A stretch of 64,000 nt of DNA from Vibrio kanaloae (GTDB taxonomy: Bacteria; Pseudomonadota; Gammaproteobacteria; Enterobacterales; Vibrionaceae): assembly GCF_024347535.1 (NCBI RefSeq), contig NZ_AP025498.1, positions 434,001-498,000 of the forward strand, given 5' to 3'. The notes under the pieces are model-generated. The model was not told the DNA's origin, made no database searches, and saw nothing but the letters and a program-made list of their open reading frames with translations. Within the stretch, counting starts at the first letter, position 1. Every line of letters begins with the position of its first letter. The position numbers and the translations under genes are program-made. Below, one piece after another: positions 40,807 through 49,421 of the stretch.

Positions 40807-40842
40807 AAAAGCGCCCGAAAGTGAACACCTTTGGGCGTTTTT
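40807..40842 (+). terminator. Terminator after the PTS operon
   Basis: CGCCCGAAAG pairs with CTTTGGGCG (one bulged G), flanked by an A run and ending in five T. Confidence 0.88.
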
Positions 40843-40910
40843 GCTTCTCTGGAAACGATCAGTTTAATATCGCTGATCGAAAAGAGACGGCAAGTTATGA
40901 AAAGTGGAGT

Positions 40911-41126
40911 TTAGTGCATGCCTGAACGCATTTTGTCACTGAGCGCAAAGAAAACGAATAGAACAATACACACAAGGGCTACACCCAGTGCCATTAGTAT
41001 TGTTGTTGCATCTGTCGAGATCAGTGGAACAACGATAGAAGCTAACGCTACCAACATAACAAGGATATGAACGATTCGTCCGAGAATTGGATTTTTATGA
41101 CAGAATGAAGCCCATAGGTAACGCAT
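40911..41126 (-). CDS. Small two-helix membrane protein
   Basis: 71 residues from the inner ATG (MRYLWASFCH); a GTG three codons earlier is an alternative. Two hydrophobic segments (about 18-38 and 42-62) end in a charged tail SDKMRSGMH. No family recognised and the ribosome-binding site is weak, but the codon pattern and the tidy hairpin topology favour a real gene. Confidence 0.55.
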   Translation of the reverse strand: MRYLWASFCHKNPILGRIVHILVMLVALASIVVPLISTDATTILMALGVALVCIVLFVFFALSDKMRSGMH

Positions 41127-41569
41127 TTTTAACACCAGTATAAAATTAGTGGGTTTATTCTATTTTATTATTGAGTGTTTTGTAAGTTATTTTCGTTACA
41201 GGAAACGGTAAGTATGATCTAAGTCGTTTTAGTATAAAACTGATTAAATAACAGAAGGTTATTGGTTTTAAAGAAAGCGATTATTGACTAAATGATAATA
41301 ATATGCCGTATTCTTTATAATGATAAGTCAAATTTTATTCGATTTTTAGTTTCTTGGCTGAAAGTCTCATTTATTGAGTTTTTGGTAAAAAAGGTGGTTT
41401 TTTGGACCATTAAACATTGTGGATGGCATTCAAACTAGAATCCTTTCCCAGACGGTGATTCGTTTATGGTTTTATCAGGAAGAGTGTTCGATTTGGGAGC
41501 ACGGTAATCTTGTGAACGATATCTGTTTGATATACTTATTGTTCGCTCAGTAAAGGTGATGGAGATAAT
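41127..41569. other. 443-bp AT-rich intergenic region
   Basis: Contains promoters for the two diverging small genes at most. AATGATAATAATAT resembles half of a Fur box but lacks symmetry. An overlapping - strand frame at 41435-41671 is a shadow of the next gene and its leader. Confidence 0.35.
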
Positions 41570-41830
41570 ATGTCGAAAACCGCGAAGATCATTAATGAAG
41601 ATAAGCTGGTGAAAAAAGCAGTAGAGGTCGGTTTTAAAATGGCAAAGTTGCAGGGCTTTGATTTGCCACATTCATCTCAACCAATAAAGGTTAAAGCGGT
41701 GTATTTGTTCCTCGTTGAAGTGAATCAGATAACGCCGCTACCCGAAAGTAAGCTTGATGGAGCAAACATTAAAAAGCGCTTAGCGTTATGGATACACAAA
41801 GCACTACCTGATAATGATCCTCTAAAGTAA
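41570..41830 (+). CDS. Small conserved protein, DUF5062-like
   Basis: 86 residues, soluble and mostly helical, with a good start (GATGGAGATAATATG). The pattern KKAVEVGFKMAKLQGF, KVKAVYLFLVEVNQITPLPES and KKRLALWIHKALPDNDPLK corresponds to the Vibrio family I remember as DUF5062. No function is known. Confidence 0.7.
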   Translation: MSKTAKIINEDKLVKKAVEVGFKMAKLQGFDLPHSSQPIKVKAVYLFLVEVNQITPLPESKLDGANIKKRLALWIHKALPDNDPLK

Positions 41831-41897
41831 GTAAAAGTTAAATGGGTGTATCTGAATCCGTTTCTTTTTCAGCTCGTTATTACTGCTTTTATACTAG

Positions 41898-41929
41898 AAA
41901 CCTAACGATTCGTCGCTAGGTTTTTTTTT
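41898..41929 (+). terminator. Terminator after the DUF5062-like gene
   Basis: AAACCTAACG pairs with CGCTAGGTTT (one mismatch) around a 6-nt loop, followed by a run of T. Confidence 0.9.
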
Positions 41930-42240
41930 GGCTAACATTTCCAATAGTGACTTATAGATACCACTGTTTGGAGTGCTTTCAGTTAGCGACTTATTGGATG
42001 CTGACTGCTATCTCTTTAGCTAGAGATTGCTTATCAATTAGGTTATAGGTCTGACTCAGTAAATGGCTTACTACCTATCAAACGTGGGGTACTCGGCTAC
42101 TTAACACCATGCTCAAAAAGCTCCTATCCTCAATCTCTGTCTAACTACTTTTTTGTGTTTGTTCCTTGAAAAATACGTCTCGATAACTTCATCTCAATAA
42201 ATACATTAGAACTCAAAGTATTGTTTGATTCATGAAATAC

Positions 42241-42274
42241 GCTAAATTATGTGATATGTGTCACATAATTTAGC
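42241..42274 (+). promoter_or_regulatory. 34-bp perfect palindrome with consensus CRP core upstream of ectA
   Basis: Arms GCTAAATTATGTGA (42241-42254) and TCACATAATTTAGC (42261-42274) are perfect 14-bp complements around TATGTG. The core is TGTGA-N6-TCACA, the full CRP consensus. It ends 88 nt before the ectA start. It may bind CRP, a salt-responsive repressor, or both. Confidence 0.75.
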
Positions 42275-42362
42275 TTTGTGGCGTTAATTTGTTGATCTTT
42301 ATGCTGTGAAAATGCTCATAATGGAAAGGAATTTAATTAGAGTTCGAAGGAAAAAACTAGAT

Positions 42363-42920
42363 ATGATTACATCAGCGCCTTGGGGGCTATATTCGGAGAT
42401 TGTAGAAAAAAGCAATGAGAAATGGATTTTTCGTGAGCCCGAAGTTTCTGATGGCAACGATATCTACCGCTTAATTTCAGAATGCCCACCATTAGATGTT
42501 AATTCTTCATATTGCAATTTTTTGCAGTCTACTCACTTTAGTAAAACTTGTATCTTGGTTGAGCACAAAGGGGACCTTGCCGGTTTTATTTCTAGTTACC
42601 AGAAGCCGAATGAGCCTAATGTACTATTTATTTGGCAAGTAGCCGTTGACCCTCGGTTTAGAGGTAATGCATTAGCTTACAAGATGATTGATGCTTTACT
42701 TAAGAGAGAATGGATGGAGGGTATCGACGCTATTGAAACCACCATTACCAAATCAAACCAAGCATCTTGGGCACTATTCAAAAAGCTAGACGCTAAAAAT
42801 GGTAGTTCCGGAGAGGTGACAACATTCTTAGATGAGAATGTTCACTTCAACGGTCGGCACGATACTGAATATTTATATCGAATTCCCTTAAATAATCACA
42901 AACTAATAGGAATTAAATAA
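42363..42920 (+). CDS. ectA: L-2,4-diaminobutyrate acetyltransferase
   Basis: 185 residues from the ATG at 42363, with GAAGGA upstream; the longer frame from 42306 adds a basic stretch not usual in the family. GNAT fold with WIFREP, CPPLDVNSSYCNFLQ, FIWQVAVDPRFRGNALAYKMID (acetyl-CoA loop) and IETTITKSNQASWALFKKL, all typical of EctA. It acetylates diaminobutyrate at N4, the second step of ectoine synthesis. First gene of ectABC-ask. Confidence 0.95.
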   Translation: MITSAPWGLYSEIVEKSNEKWIFREPEVSDGNDIYRLISECPPLDVNSSYCNFLQSTHFSKTCILVEHKGDLAGFISSYQKPNEPNVLFIWQVAVDPRFRGNALAYKMIDALLKREWMEGIDAIETTITKSNQASWALFKKLDAKNGSSGEVTTFLDENVHFNGRHDTEYLYRIPLNNHKLIGIK

Positions 42921-42930
42921 CGGCCTTATC

Positions 42931-44196
42931 ATGGATATTTTTAAAAAGCAGGAATCTAACGTACGTTCATACTCGAATAGTTTTCCAGTCACCTTTAGCA
43001 AATCAAAAGGTTGCTGGCTTGAAACAAAACAAGGTGATCGTTACCTCGATTTTCTTGCTGGAGCAGGATCTCTAAATTACGGTCACAACAACCCAATTCT
43101 TAAGCAAGCACTGCTTGAGTACATTGAAATGGATGGAATTACACATGGCTTAGATATGCATTCAGAAGCCAAAGCTGAATTCCTAGAAGCACTGAGTCGC
43201 TTCATCTTGGAACCAAGAGCATTAGATTACAAAGTTCAATTTACCGGCCCTACAGGAACAAATGCAGTGGAAGCTGCAATCAAGTTAGCTAAAAAAGTGA
43301 AAGGCCGAAGCAGCATTGTTGCGTTTACTAATGGTTTTCATGGTTGTACTGCAGGTGCACTGGCTGCGACTGGTAATCAACATCACAGGCAAGGTGCAGG
43401 TTCAGATCTCAACAACGTTACGCGTTTGCCGTTTGAAGGTTACGCTGACATTGATGGATTAAAATTGTTCGAAACGATGTTAACCGATAATTCGGCCGGT
43501 ATGGATAAACCAGCAGCTGTCTTATTGGAAACGGTTCAAGGTGAAGGCGGGCTTAATGTCGCTTCAAATGAATGGTTACAACGATTAAGTAAAATTTGTA
43601 AGGCCCACGATATATTGTTAATTGTGGATGACATACAAGCTGGCTGTGGGCGAACGGGTACCTTTTTCAGCTTTGAGCCTTCAGGTATTAAGCCTGATAT
43701 TGTAACACTGTCTAAATCTATTAGTGGTTATGGGTTACCGATGGCCATCGTTTTGTTAAAACCTGAATTAGATAAGTGGGAGCCGGGAGAGCACAACGGT
43801 ACCTTTCGAGGTAATAATCATGCCTTTATCACCGCGGCTAAAGCGCTGGAAATTTATTGGGCAAATGAGGATTTTGAAACTCATGTCCAACACTGTTCAG
43901 GCTTGGTTGACGAGGTTATCCAACGCAATATCAAACGCTACCCTGAGTTGTTTGTTCAACGTAAAGGGCGCGGAATGATGATTGGTATTGAATGTAAAGA
44001 TGAAAACACTGCTGACGATATTGCTAAAACATGTTTTGACAACGGCATGGTAATTGAGACAGCAGGTCCAAACGATGAAATATTGAAGTTCTTTTGCCCG
44101 CTAACTATATCGGAGTCGGAGCTTATACAAGGCCTAACTATTTTCGAAAACTCAGTTGAAGTTATAGCAACCAAGTATTTCAAAAAAGCATCGTAA
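42931..44196 (+). CDS. ectB: Diaminobutyrate-2-oxoglutarate aminotransferase
   Basis: 421 residues, class III PLP aminotransferase. [37 protein letters not shown] and [17 protein letters not shown] are clear; PLP Lys is in [14 protein letters not shown]. It converts aspartate semialdehyde plus glutamate to 2,4-diaminobutyrate, the first committed step. It starts 10 nt after ectA. Confidence 0.97.
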   Translation: MDIFKKQESNVRSYSNSFPVTFSKSKGCWLETKQGDRYLDFLAGAGSLNYGHNNPILKQALLEYIEMDGITHGLDMHSEAKAEFLEALSRFILEPRALDYKVQFTGPTGTNAVEAAIKLAKKVKGRSSIVAFTNGFHGCTAGALAATGNQHHRQGAGSDLNNVTRLPFEGYADIDGLKLFETMLTDNSAGMDKPAAVLLETVQGEGGLNVASNEWLQRLSKICKAHDILLIVDDIQAGCGRTGTFFSFEPSGIKPDIVTLSKSISGYGLPMAIVLLKPELDKWEPGEHNGTFRGNNHAFITAAKALEIYWANEDFETHVQHCSGLVDEVIQRNIKRYPELFVQRKGRGMMIGIECKDENTADDIAKTCFDNGMVIETAGPNDEILKFFCPLTISESELIQGLTIFENSVEVIATKYFKKAS

Positions 44197-44209
44197 TAAG
44201 GATAATAAA

Positions 44210-44596
44210 ATGATTGTTAGAACACTTGATGAATGTCGTAATAGCGAAAGACGTATTGTCTCAGATAACTGGGAAAGTACTCGTATGCTGTTGAAAGAGG
44301 ACAATATGGGTTTTTCATTCCATATCACGACAATCTACGAATCGACAGAAACACATATCCATTACCAAAACCATTTAGAATCAGTTTTTTGTATGAGTGG
44401 AGAAGGGGAGATCGAAGTGGTTGGTGGTAAAACCTATCCAATCAAACCTGGAACGCTTTATATCCTTGATAAGCATGACGAGCACTATTTACGCGCATAT
44501 AAAAACAAAGAAATGGTCATGGCTTGTGTGTTTAACCCGCCAATTACTGGGGCTGAAGTTCACGACGAAAACGGTGTCTATCCACTGGTTGACTAG
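44210..44596 (+). CDS. ectC: L-ectoine synthase
   Basis: 128 residues, the usual size. Single cupin domain: [30 protein letters not shown] and [17 protein letters not shown]. It cyclises N4-acetyl-diaminobutyrate to ectoine. AAGGA precedes the ATG, 13 nt after ectB. Confidence 0.97.
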   Translation: MIVRTLDECRNSERRIVSDNWESTRMLLKEDNMGFSFHITTIYESTETHIHYQNHLESVFCMSGEGEIEVVGGKTYPIKPGTLYILDKHDEHYLRAYKNKEMVMACVFNPPITGAEVHDENGVYPLVD

Positions 44597-44605
44597 CGTT
44601 TTTTT

Positions 44606-44627
44606 GGGAGGGGGAACATCCCCCCCA
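44606..44627 (+). other. G/C-rich hairpin between ectC and the aspartokinase gene
   Basis: GGGGGA-ACA-TCCCCC with further G/C pairing, preceded by seven T and followed by ATTCTTTATTTACT. It probably attenuates read-through into the kinase gene, lowering its level relative to ectABC. Confidence 0.65.
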
Positions 44628-44674
44628 TTCTTTATTTACTTAGCCTTCCAATTTCTTAATTATTAAGGTCTTTT

Positions 44675-46099
44675 ATGACATTTACCGTAGAAAAAATCGG
44701 CGGTACATCAATGACAGCATTTGATGCTGTGCTCGACAATATTATTCTCCGCCCCAAAAGCCCCTATAACCGAATCTTTGTTGTATCTGCGTATGGCGGT
44801 ATGACAGATGCATTACTGGAATGTAAAAAAACTGGTAAACCAGGCGTTTATCAACTAATTGCTAAACGTGACGACTCATGGAAAGACTCTCTGTCTTATA
44901 TTGAAAGCCGTATGTTGTTGACTAATGAACATATCTTCGCTGATCCAATGAATCGTATTAGAGCGGATAAGTTTATCCGGTCTCGCATTTCAGAAGCAAA
45001 AAACTGTATCGCGAATATTCTTGAAACATGTCAATACGGGCAGTTTTCACTACGACATTACTTGCCGCAAATTCGAGAGTTTCTTGCTTCTATTGGCGAA
45101 TCACATAGTGCATATAATACGGCTCTTAAACTGAAAAATATCGGTATAAATTCAACTTTTGTCGATTTGTCTGGTTGGGATAACCAACAACCTCTAAGTT
45201 TGGATGAGACAATTAAAGAGGCTTTCTCTAAAATAGACGTGACTAAAGAATTACCTATTGTTACCGGTTATGCCTATTGCAAAGAAGGGTTAATGCATAC
45301 CTATGACCGTGGCTACAGCGAGATGACATTCAGTCGCATAGCCACAATAACTCAAGCATCGCTTGCGGTTATCCATAAAGAGTATCATTTCAGCTCGGCA
45401 GACCCTAGAGTCGTCGGTGTTGGCTCAGTGAATCCCATTGGATTAACTAACTATGATGTTGCTGACCAATTAGCCAATCTTGGTATGGAAGCTATCCACT
45501 CAAATGCGGCTGCAGGTTTACGTGAATGCGGGATTGAGCTGCAAATTAAGAACACTTTTGAACCTGAGCATGAAGGTACACTGATCTCTTCGAATTATCG
45601 ACCAGATACGGATCATGTGGAGATCATTGCTGGAAAACAGAAAGTCTACGCGTTGCACATCTTTGACCAAGGAATGGTTGGTAAGATAGATAATGTGAGT
45701 TATGAGTTAATGGAAATTATTGCGGATGCAAGAGTTAGCCTGATAGGAAAGGAGATGAATGCCAACTCTATTACTTATTATCTTGGTGGTAACCCTGAAA
45801 GCTTAAATCAGGTGCTTTATAAAGCTGAGAAGCGGTATCCAAAGGCATCAATTGCTGGCCGTATGGTAGCCATAATTTCAGCGATTGGGTCTCAGATTGA
45901 TACCAACAAAACACTTGCTAATGGCGTACTGTCATTGATGAATAATAGCGTAACTCCTATTGCATTACACTCGTCGATGAGAAATGTAAATGTGCAATTT
46001 GTTGTGAATGATGACAAGTACCAACAAGCGATTTGTGCACTACATAAAGAGTTTTTTGATCAAAATAAAAAAGCTAAAAAATCGGTGAGTGCTGCCTAA
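44675..46099 (+). CDS. Aspartokinase of the ectoine operon (Ask_Ect)
   Basis: 474 residues. N-terminal KIGGTSMTAFD kinase motif, FVVSAYGGMTDALLE, GYAYCKEGLMHTYDRGYSEMTFSRIA and two C-terminal ACT-like halves. Operon-linked Ask_Ect enzymes are specialised isozymes that keep aspartyl phosphate flowing into ectoine without normal lysine/threonine feedback; that property is known for the family and not visible here. Confidence 0.93.
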   Translation: MTFTVEKIGGTSMTAFDAVLDNIILRPKSPYNRIFVVSAYGGMTDALLECKKTGKPGVYQLIAKRDDSWKDSLSYIESRMLLTNEHIFADPMNRIRADKFIRSRISEAKNCIANILETCQYGQFSLRHYLPQIREFLASIGESHSAYNTALKLKNIGINSTFVDLSGWDNQQPLSLDETIKEAFSKIDVTKELPIVTGYAYCKEGLMHTYDRGYSEMTFSRIATITQASLAVIHKEYHFSSADPRVVGVGSVNPIGLTNYDVADQLANLGMEAIHSNAAAGLRECGIELQIKNTFEPEHEGTLISSNYRPDTDHVEIIAGKQKVYALHIFDQGMVGKIDNVSYELMEIIADARVSLIGKEMNANSITYYLGGNPESLNQVLYKAEKRYPKASIAGRMVAIISAIGSQIDTNKTLANGVLSLMNNSVTPIALHSSMRNVNVQFVVNDDKYQQAICALHKEFFDQNKKAKKSVSAA

Positions 46100-46141
46100 A
46101 ATATAGTAGTGGGGATGAGGCATCTCCACTACTATATTTTT
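46098..46141 (+). terminator. Terminator of the ectoine operon
   Basis: AAATATAGTAGTGGGGAT pairs with ATCTCCACTACTATATTT with a single G-U pair, followed by TT. It overlaps the kinase stop codon. Confidence 0.93.
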
Positions 46142-46252
46142 GTAGAATAACTATATTTTTATAGAATACAGAAGAAAAGTGATTAGAGTCCTAAAATAAC
46201 CTTTAGTTTATTTTGGGGCTCTTTATTGTTCTCCATAAAGGTATCAACAGAA

Positions 46253-47593
46253 CTACTCCTGATACTTATCAAGCTTGTTATAAAGCGTTTTAATACTTAT
46301 CCCTAAATCTTGAGCTGTTTCTTTTTTGTTGCCTTCGTTCTCTTCGAGTGTATTGATTATTGCGGCTTTCTCTATTTTTTCGAGAGAAACACCAGCTGGA
46401 ACCATCTCTTCAACCGTTGTTCCGGTTTCCAAAGGTGGAGTGTCAAAAATTAAGTGCTCATCTTTAATAGTATCGTCAGCTAATATAAATGCTCGTTCAA
46501 TACAATGTTTTAATTCCCTTACATTCCCTGGCCACGCATGGGCAGAGATCTTTTGAAGCGCTGAGGTAAAAATAGTTTTTGCTGTAGCTTCATTTGCGTT
46601 GCGATGAGCAATGAAATGTTTAGCCAAACCGACGATATCGTCGCCTCGTTCACGCAAAGGGGGAATATGTATAGGAAAGTGAGCTAACCTAAAGTATAAG
46701 TCTTCTCTCAAAAACTGCTCTTCAATCGCAACTTGTGGATCTCGGTTTGTAGCAGCAATAACCCGAGTATTAGCGATACTAAATGTGTTACTTCCTACTG
46801 GGCGATACTCTCCAGTCTCTAAAACTCGCAATAATTTAACTTGATGTTCAAGTGGCATCTCAGTGATTTCATCGAGAAATAGTGTGCCACCTTCTGCTTG
46901 TCTAAATACACCTTGGTGCGTTCGATTTGCGCCTGTGAAGGCTCCTTTTTCATGACCAAATAGTTCACTATCTACTAATTCTGGGCTGATTGCACCGCAG
47001 TTAATCGCGATAAAAGGTTGGTTCTTGCGATCGCTAGCGAGATGGACAGTTTGTGCTACAAGCTCTTTACCTGCACCACTTTCTCCGACTATTAGTACAT
47101 TGGCGTCCGTTTTAGCGACTCTTCTTAACGTTCGATACAGCTTATGCATCGGCTTAGAAGAACCAATTAACATCCCAAATTGATCTAAGTCGCTTGTGGA
47201 AACTGTACGCCCTTCTTCCTGTTTTTGCAGGAAGTACTGACTAAAATCAGCTAGGGTATCTTCTAAAATCTGTATATCAATGGGCTTTCTATAGTGGAAA
47301 ATCGCACCATGGCTCATCATTTTTTCTAAGTTTTTATTTGGCGAACCGGAGCTAATAATGATTAGGTCAGTTTCGTCCAAACTTTTAGCATTAGATAGAG
47401 TTTTAAAATCATCGTTAGTGAACCGAGATACTTCCACAATAGCAGTATTTGGCTGGAGTTGTTGTAACTTATCAATCCAATGGACATCCGTTGTGCTCTG
47501 TATGATTTCAAAGTTTGACGATTCATTTAGAGAGTTTACTTGAGACAGTAATTGTTCGTCTCTTAGCTCTAAGAACAGTGTCGGTAATGACAT
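46253..47593 (-). CDS. Orphan NtrC-family sigma-54 activator with degenerate receiver
   Basis: 446 residues. The N-terminal 120 residues fold like a receiver, but the phospho-acceptor position carries Glu (E54 in NTAIVEVSRF) and the acidic pair is reduced (FLELRDEQ). K103 in HYRKPID is kept. The AAA+ domain is intact: GESGAGKE, GAFTGA, GTLFLDEI and ERGDD. The Fis-type HTH ends the protein (NKKETAQDLGISIKTLYNKL). No kinase gene is nearby. It is divergent from the BON gene and probably activates the sigma-54 promoters found at 47868, 52294 and 52467. The Glu may mimic a phosphorylated state. Confidence 0.93.
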   Translation of the reverse strand: MSLPTLFLELRDEQLLSQVNSLNESSNFEIIQSTTDVHWIDKLQQLQPNTAIVEVSRFTNDDFKTLSNAKSLDETDLIIISSGSPNKNLEKMMSHGAIFHYRKPIDIQILEDTLADFSQYFLQKQEEGRTVSTSDLDQFGMLIGSSKPMHKLYRTLRRVAKTDANVLIVGESGAGKELVAQTVHLASDRKNQPFIAINCGAISPELVDSELFGHEKGAFTGANRTHQGVFRQAEGGTLFLDEITEMPLEHQVKLLRVLETGEYRPVGSNTFSIANTRVIAATNRDPQVAIEEQFLREDLYFRLAHFPIHIPPLRERGDDIVGLAKHFIAHRNANEATAKTIFTSALQKISAHAWPGNVRELKHCIERAFILADDTIKDEHLIFDTPPLETGTTVEEMVPAGVSLEKIEKAAIINTLEENEGNKKETAQDLGISIKTLYNKLDKYQE

Positions 47594-47920
47594 GATTTAA
47601 CTCTCTTTTTATACGACAAGAAGTGATATCGATAATACCACGATACCCTTCAAAGACGAATCTATCATTTACTATACGCCGCCAAATAAGTGAAATACTA
47701 ATAATGTTATTAACCAGAGTAAGGGGTGATATTAATTAATATTGGTCTGATTTTGGTGATAATTTTTACAACTCTCTCATGTAATTAATACATACGACTT
47801 TTATTTTAGTAGTAGGAAATCCAGAAGAAAAGGTGTTAAATCATTTGATATCAAGGGGTTATATGTCTGGCATGCTGATTGCTTATGTTATAGGTGTAAG
47901 TGAACTAAAGGAGATAATTA
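47594..47920 (+). other. Divergent regulatory region between the sigma-54 activator and the BON gene
   Basis: 327 bp. Holds the sigma-54 promoter, the perfect palindrome ATATTAATTAATAT at 47729-47742 and two GGTGAT elements (47725-47730 and 47755-47760) located 110-145 bp upstream of the promoter, where enhancer sites would be expected. Confidence 0.5.
47868..47883 (+). promoter_or_regulatory. Sigma-54 promoter of the BON-domain gene
   Basis: TGGCATGCTGATTGCT matches TGGCAC-N5-TTGCW with one change and exact 10-bp GG-GC spacing. The -12 element is 38 nt before the start codon. Confidence 0.85.
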
Positions 47921-48466
47921 ATGAAAATTACTATAAGTAAAATATTATTAGCTACTTTGATTGCTACTTCTTCTTCTGCAGCGGTTGCTGATAGCATGTG
48001 GAAGAAAGAAACTCTCGACGCGTGGGTTGATGGAAAAGCAGAGACGACCTTATTATTGAACTCTAATTTGAATTCATTTGATATTAATACTTATGTTAGA
48101 GGTCAAGTTGTTACTTTAACTGGTTCGGTTAGAAATAAAAATGAAAAGGTACTTGCTGAAGAACTAGTGTTAAGTTTAAAGGATGTTAAGGCTGTGAAAA
48201 ATAACCTTACGGTTATAGAAGAAGATGATGAAAAAACGCAAGAAGCCGTACAAGCCTTAACAGACTCTCATATAAAGACGCTTGTTATAACTCGTTTGTT
48301 AATGAATACCAATGTTAGTGGTACCGATATTAAAGTAGAAACTGAAAACAGCGTTGTCATATTGAAAGGTTCTGTAGAATCTGGCGGGGAACACGATGTT
48401 GCATTATCTATAGCGAACAATACACCGAATGTAGAGGAAGTGATTGATAAATTAGATATTATTTAA
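47921..48466 (+). CDS. Periplasmic protein with two BON domains (OsmY-like)
   Basis: 181 residues. Signal peptide MKITISKILLATLIATSSSA with cleavage near AVAD. Two BON units follow (about 38-95 and 112-180), each with the Gly-containing strand pair: VRGQVVTLTGSVRNKNEK and TENSVVILKGSVESGGEHD. BON proteins such as OsmY act in the periplasm in osmotic or envelope stress, probably on membranes. AAGGAGAT gives a strong ribosome-binding site. Sigma-54 control is unusual, since osmY of E. coli depends on RpoS. Confidence 0.92.
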   Translation: MKITISKILLATLIATSSSAAVADSMWKKETLDAWVDGKAETTLLLNSNLNSFDINTYVRGQVVTLTGSVRNKNEKVLAEELVLSLKDVKAVKNNLTVIEEDDEKTQEAVQALTDSHIKTLVITRLLMNTNVSGTDIKVETENSVVILKGSVESGGEHDVALSIANNTPNVEEVIDKLDII

Positions 48467-48602
48467 TTTTATCTATTTTTAATCACTTTATCTAAAAATA
48501 GAGCAACTATTACGATTCGTTGTTCCTTAACATTTTTAACTTTCATTACTGGTTTCAATGGTAATGATTCTAATTAATAAAAAATACACACTAGGAGTTT
48601 AT

Positions 48603-48800
48603 ATGAAGATCAGATCAATTGCTTACCGTGTTCTTACTGTTATGGGTATTACTCTTGCTCTTGCTGCATGTAGTGACGATGGTCCAATGGAACAAGCGGG
48701 AGAAAACGTAGATGAGGCAGTAGAAGAGACTCAAAATACAATAGAAGATAGCTGTGAAAATGTTAAAGAGCACCTAGGTGCGGAAGACGAAGATTGCTAA
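48603..48800 (+). CDS. Small acidic lipoprotein
   Basis: 65 residues from the ATG with AGGAG upstream; earlier in-frame codons are non-coding. Lipobox LAAC gives a lipidated Cys at residue 23. The mature 43 residues are strongly acidic and helical (EQAGENVDEAVEETQNTIED), with two more Cys, including the last residue. The repeating pattern recalls entericidin- and YqjD-like amphipathic helices. Function unknown; it stands inside the sigma-54 stress cluster. Confidence 0.82.
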   Translation: MKIRSIAYRVLTVMGITLALAACSDDGPMEQAGENVDEAVEETQNTIEDSCENVKEHLGAEDEDC

Positions 48801-48872
48801 AACTGTCATCTAGAGTGCAATGAGATACTCCAATCCTCATAAAAAAACAATTAATTGAAGTAGGAATTAGAC

Positions 48873-49301
48873 ATGAAAAATATATTTGATGTACTCAAAG
48901 ACAGCCATGAAAAGCAGCGACTCTTGATGGATGCGCTACTCCAAACATCGGGTGACACTCAGGCTAGGCAAGAGTTTTATATCAGCCTTAAAGATGAGCT
49001 AACCAAACATGCGATTGCAGAGGAGCGTCATTTTTATGCTCCCTTGATCGAGAGTGATCAATCGATTGACATGACAAGACACGGGATAGCTGAACATCAC
49101 GGCATTGATAAAGTACTCGTTCAATTAGATGATACGGATATGTCTTCACCCACTTGGCTTGCTTTAATGAAGACATTAAAACACAAAGTCGAACATCATT
49201 TAGAAGAAGAGGAACAGCGTTTCTTTCAAACGGCAGGGCGAGTTTTAGATGCAGAACAAAAAGAAACATTGGCTCGAAAATACGAAAAAGAGATGGCTTG
49301 A
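48873..49301 (+). CDS. Hemerythrin-like HHE-domain protein
   Basis: 142 residues, four-helix bundle. Metal-ligand candidates: H12 in LKDSHEKQR, the HAIAEERHFY segment, RHGIAEHHGID and KHKVEHHLEEEEQRFF. The pattern is that of the HHE (hemerythrin HHE cation-binding) family, which binds a di-iron centre and has been tied to oxygen, NO or redox handling. Cytoplasmic. It ends with its own terminator. Confidence 0.92.
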   Translation: MKNIFDVLKDSHEKQRLLMDALLQTSGDTQARQEFYISLKDELTKHAIAEERHFYAPLIESDQSIDMTRHGIAEHHGIDKVLVQLDDTDMSSPTWLALMKTLKHKVEHHLEEEEQRFFQTAGRVLDAEQKETLARKYEKEMA

Positions 49302-49350
49302 TTCGCGATGCACTAGGAATTAAGCGCTAAAATTTTTGTTAAGTGAGATG

Positions 49351-49375
49351 GGGACTCATATCTGAGTCCCTCTTT
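49351..49375 (+). terminator. Terminator after the hemerythrin-like gene
   Basis: GGGACTCA and TGAGTCCC form a perfect 8-bp stem with a 4-nt loop, followed by TCTTT. Confidence 0.82.
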
Positions 49376-49421
49376 GATTACTTTATAGATAATTTATGCA
49401 CAGATAAATTAAGGCGCCATT

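Larger units (their letters stand above)
41831..42362 (+). other. 532-bp upstream region of the ectoine operon
   Basis: No gene. It holds the terminator of the small gene at 41898-41929 and the 34-bp palindrome at 42241-42274; the rest is AT-rich. TTGGATGCTGACTGCT near 41994 resembles a sigma-54 element but has 9 bp instead of 10 between GG and GC. Confidence 0.45.

Noticed and set aside
41281..41310. Fur-box-like AATGATAATAATAT
   Set aside because: Only one half resembles the consensus and the region is AT-rich; no iron-related gene is near.
41435..41671. 78-codon - strand frame over the start of the DUF5062-like gene
   Set aside because: It overlaps a better supported gene and its translation resembles no family.
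41994..42010. TTGGATGCTGACTGCT as a sigma-54 promoter for ectA
   Set aside because: Spacing is 9 bp and it lies about 360 bp before ectA with a palindromic operator in between.
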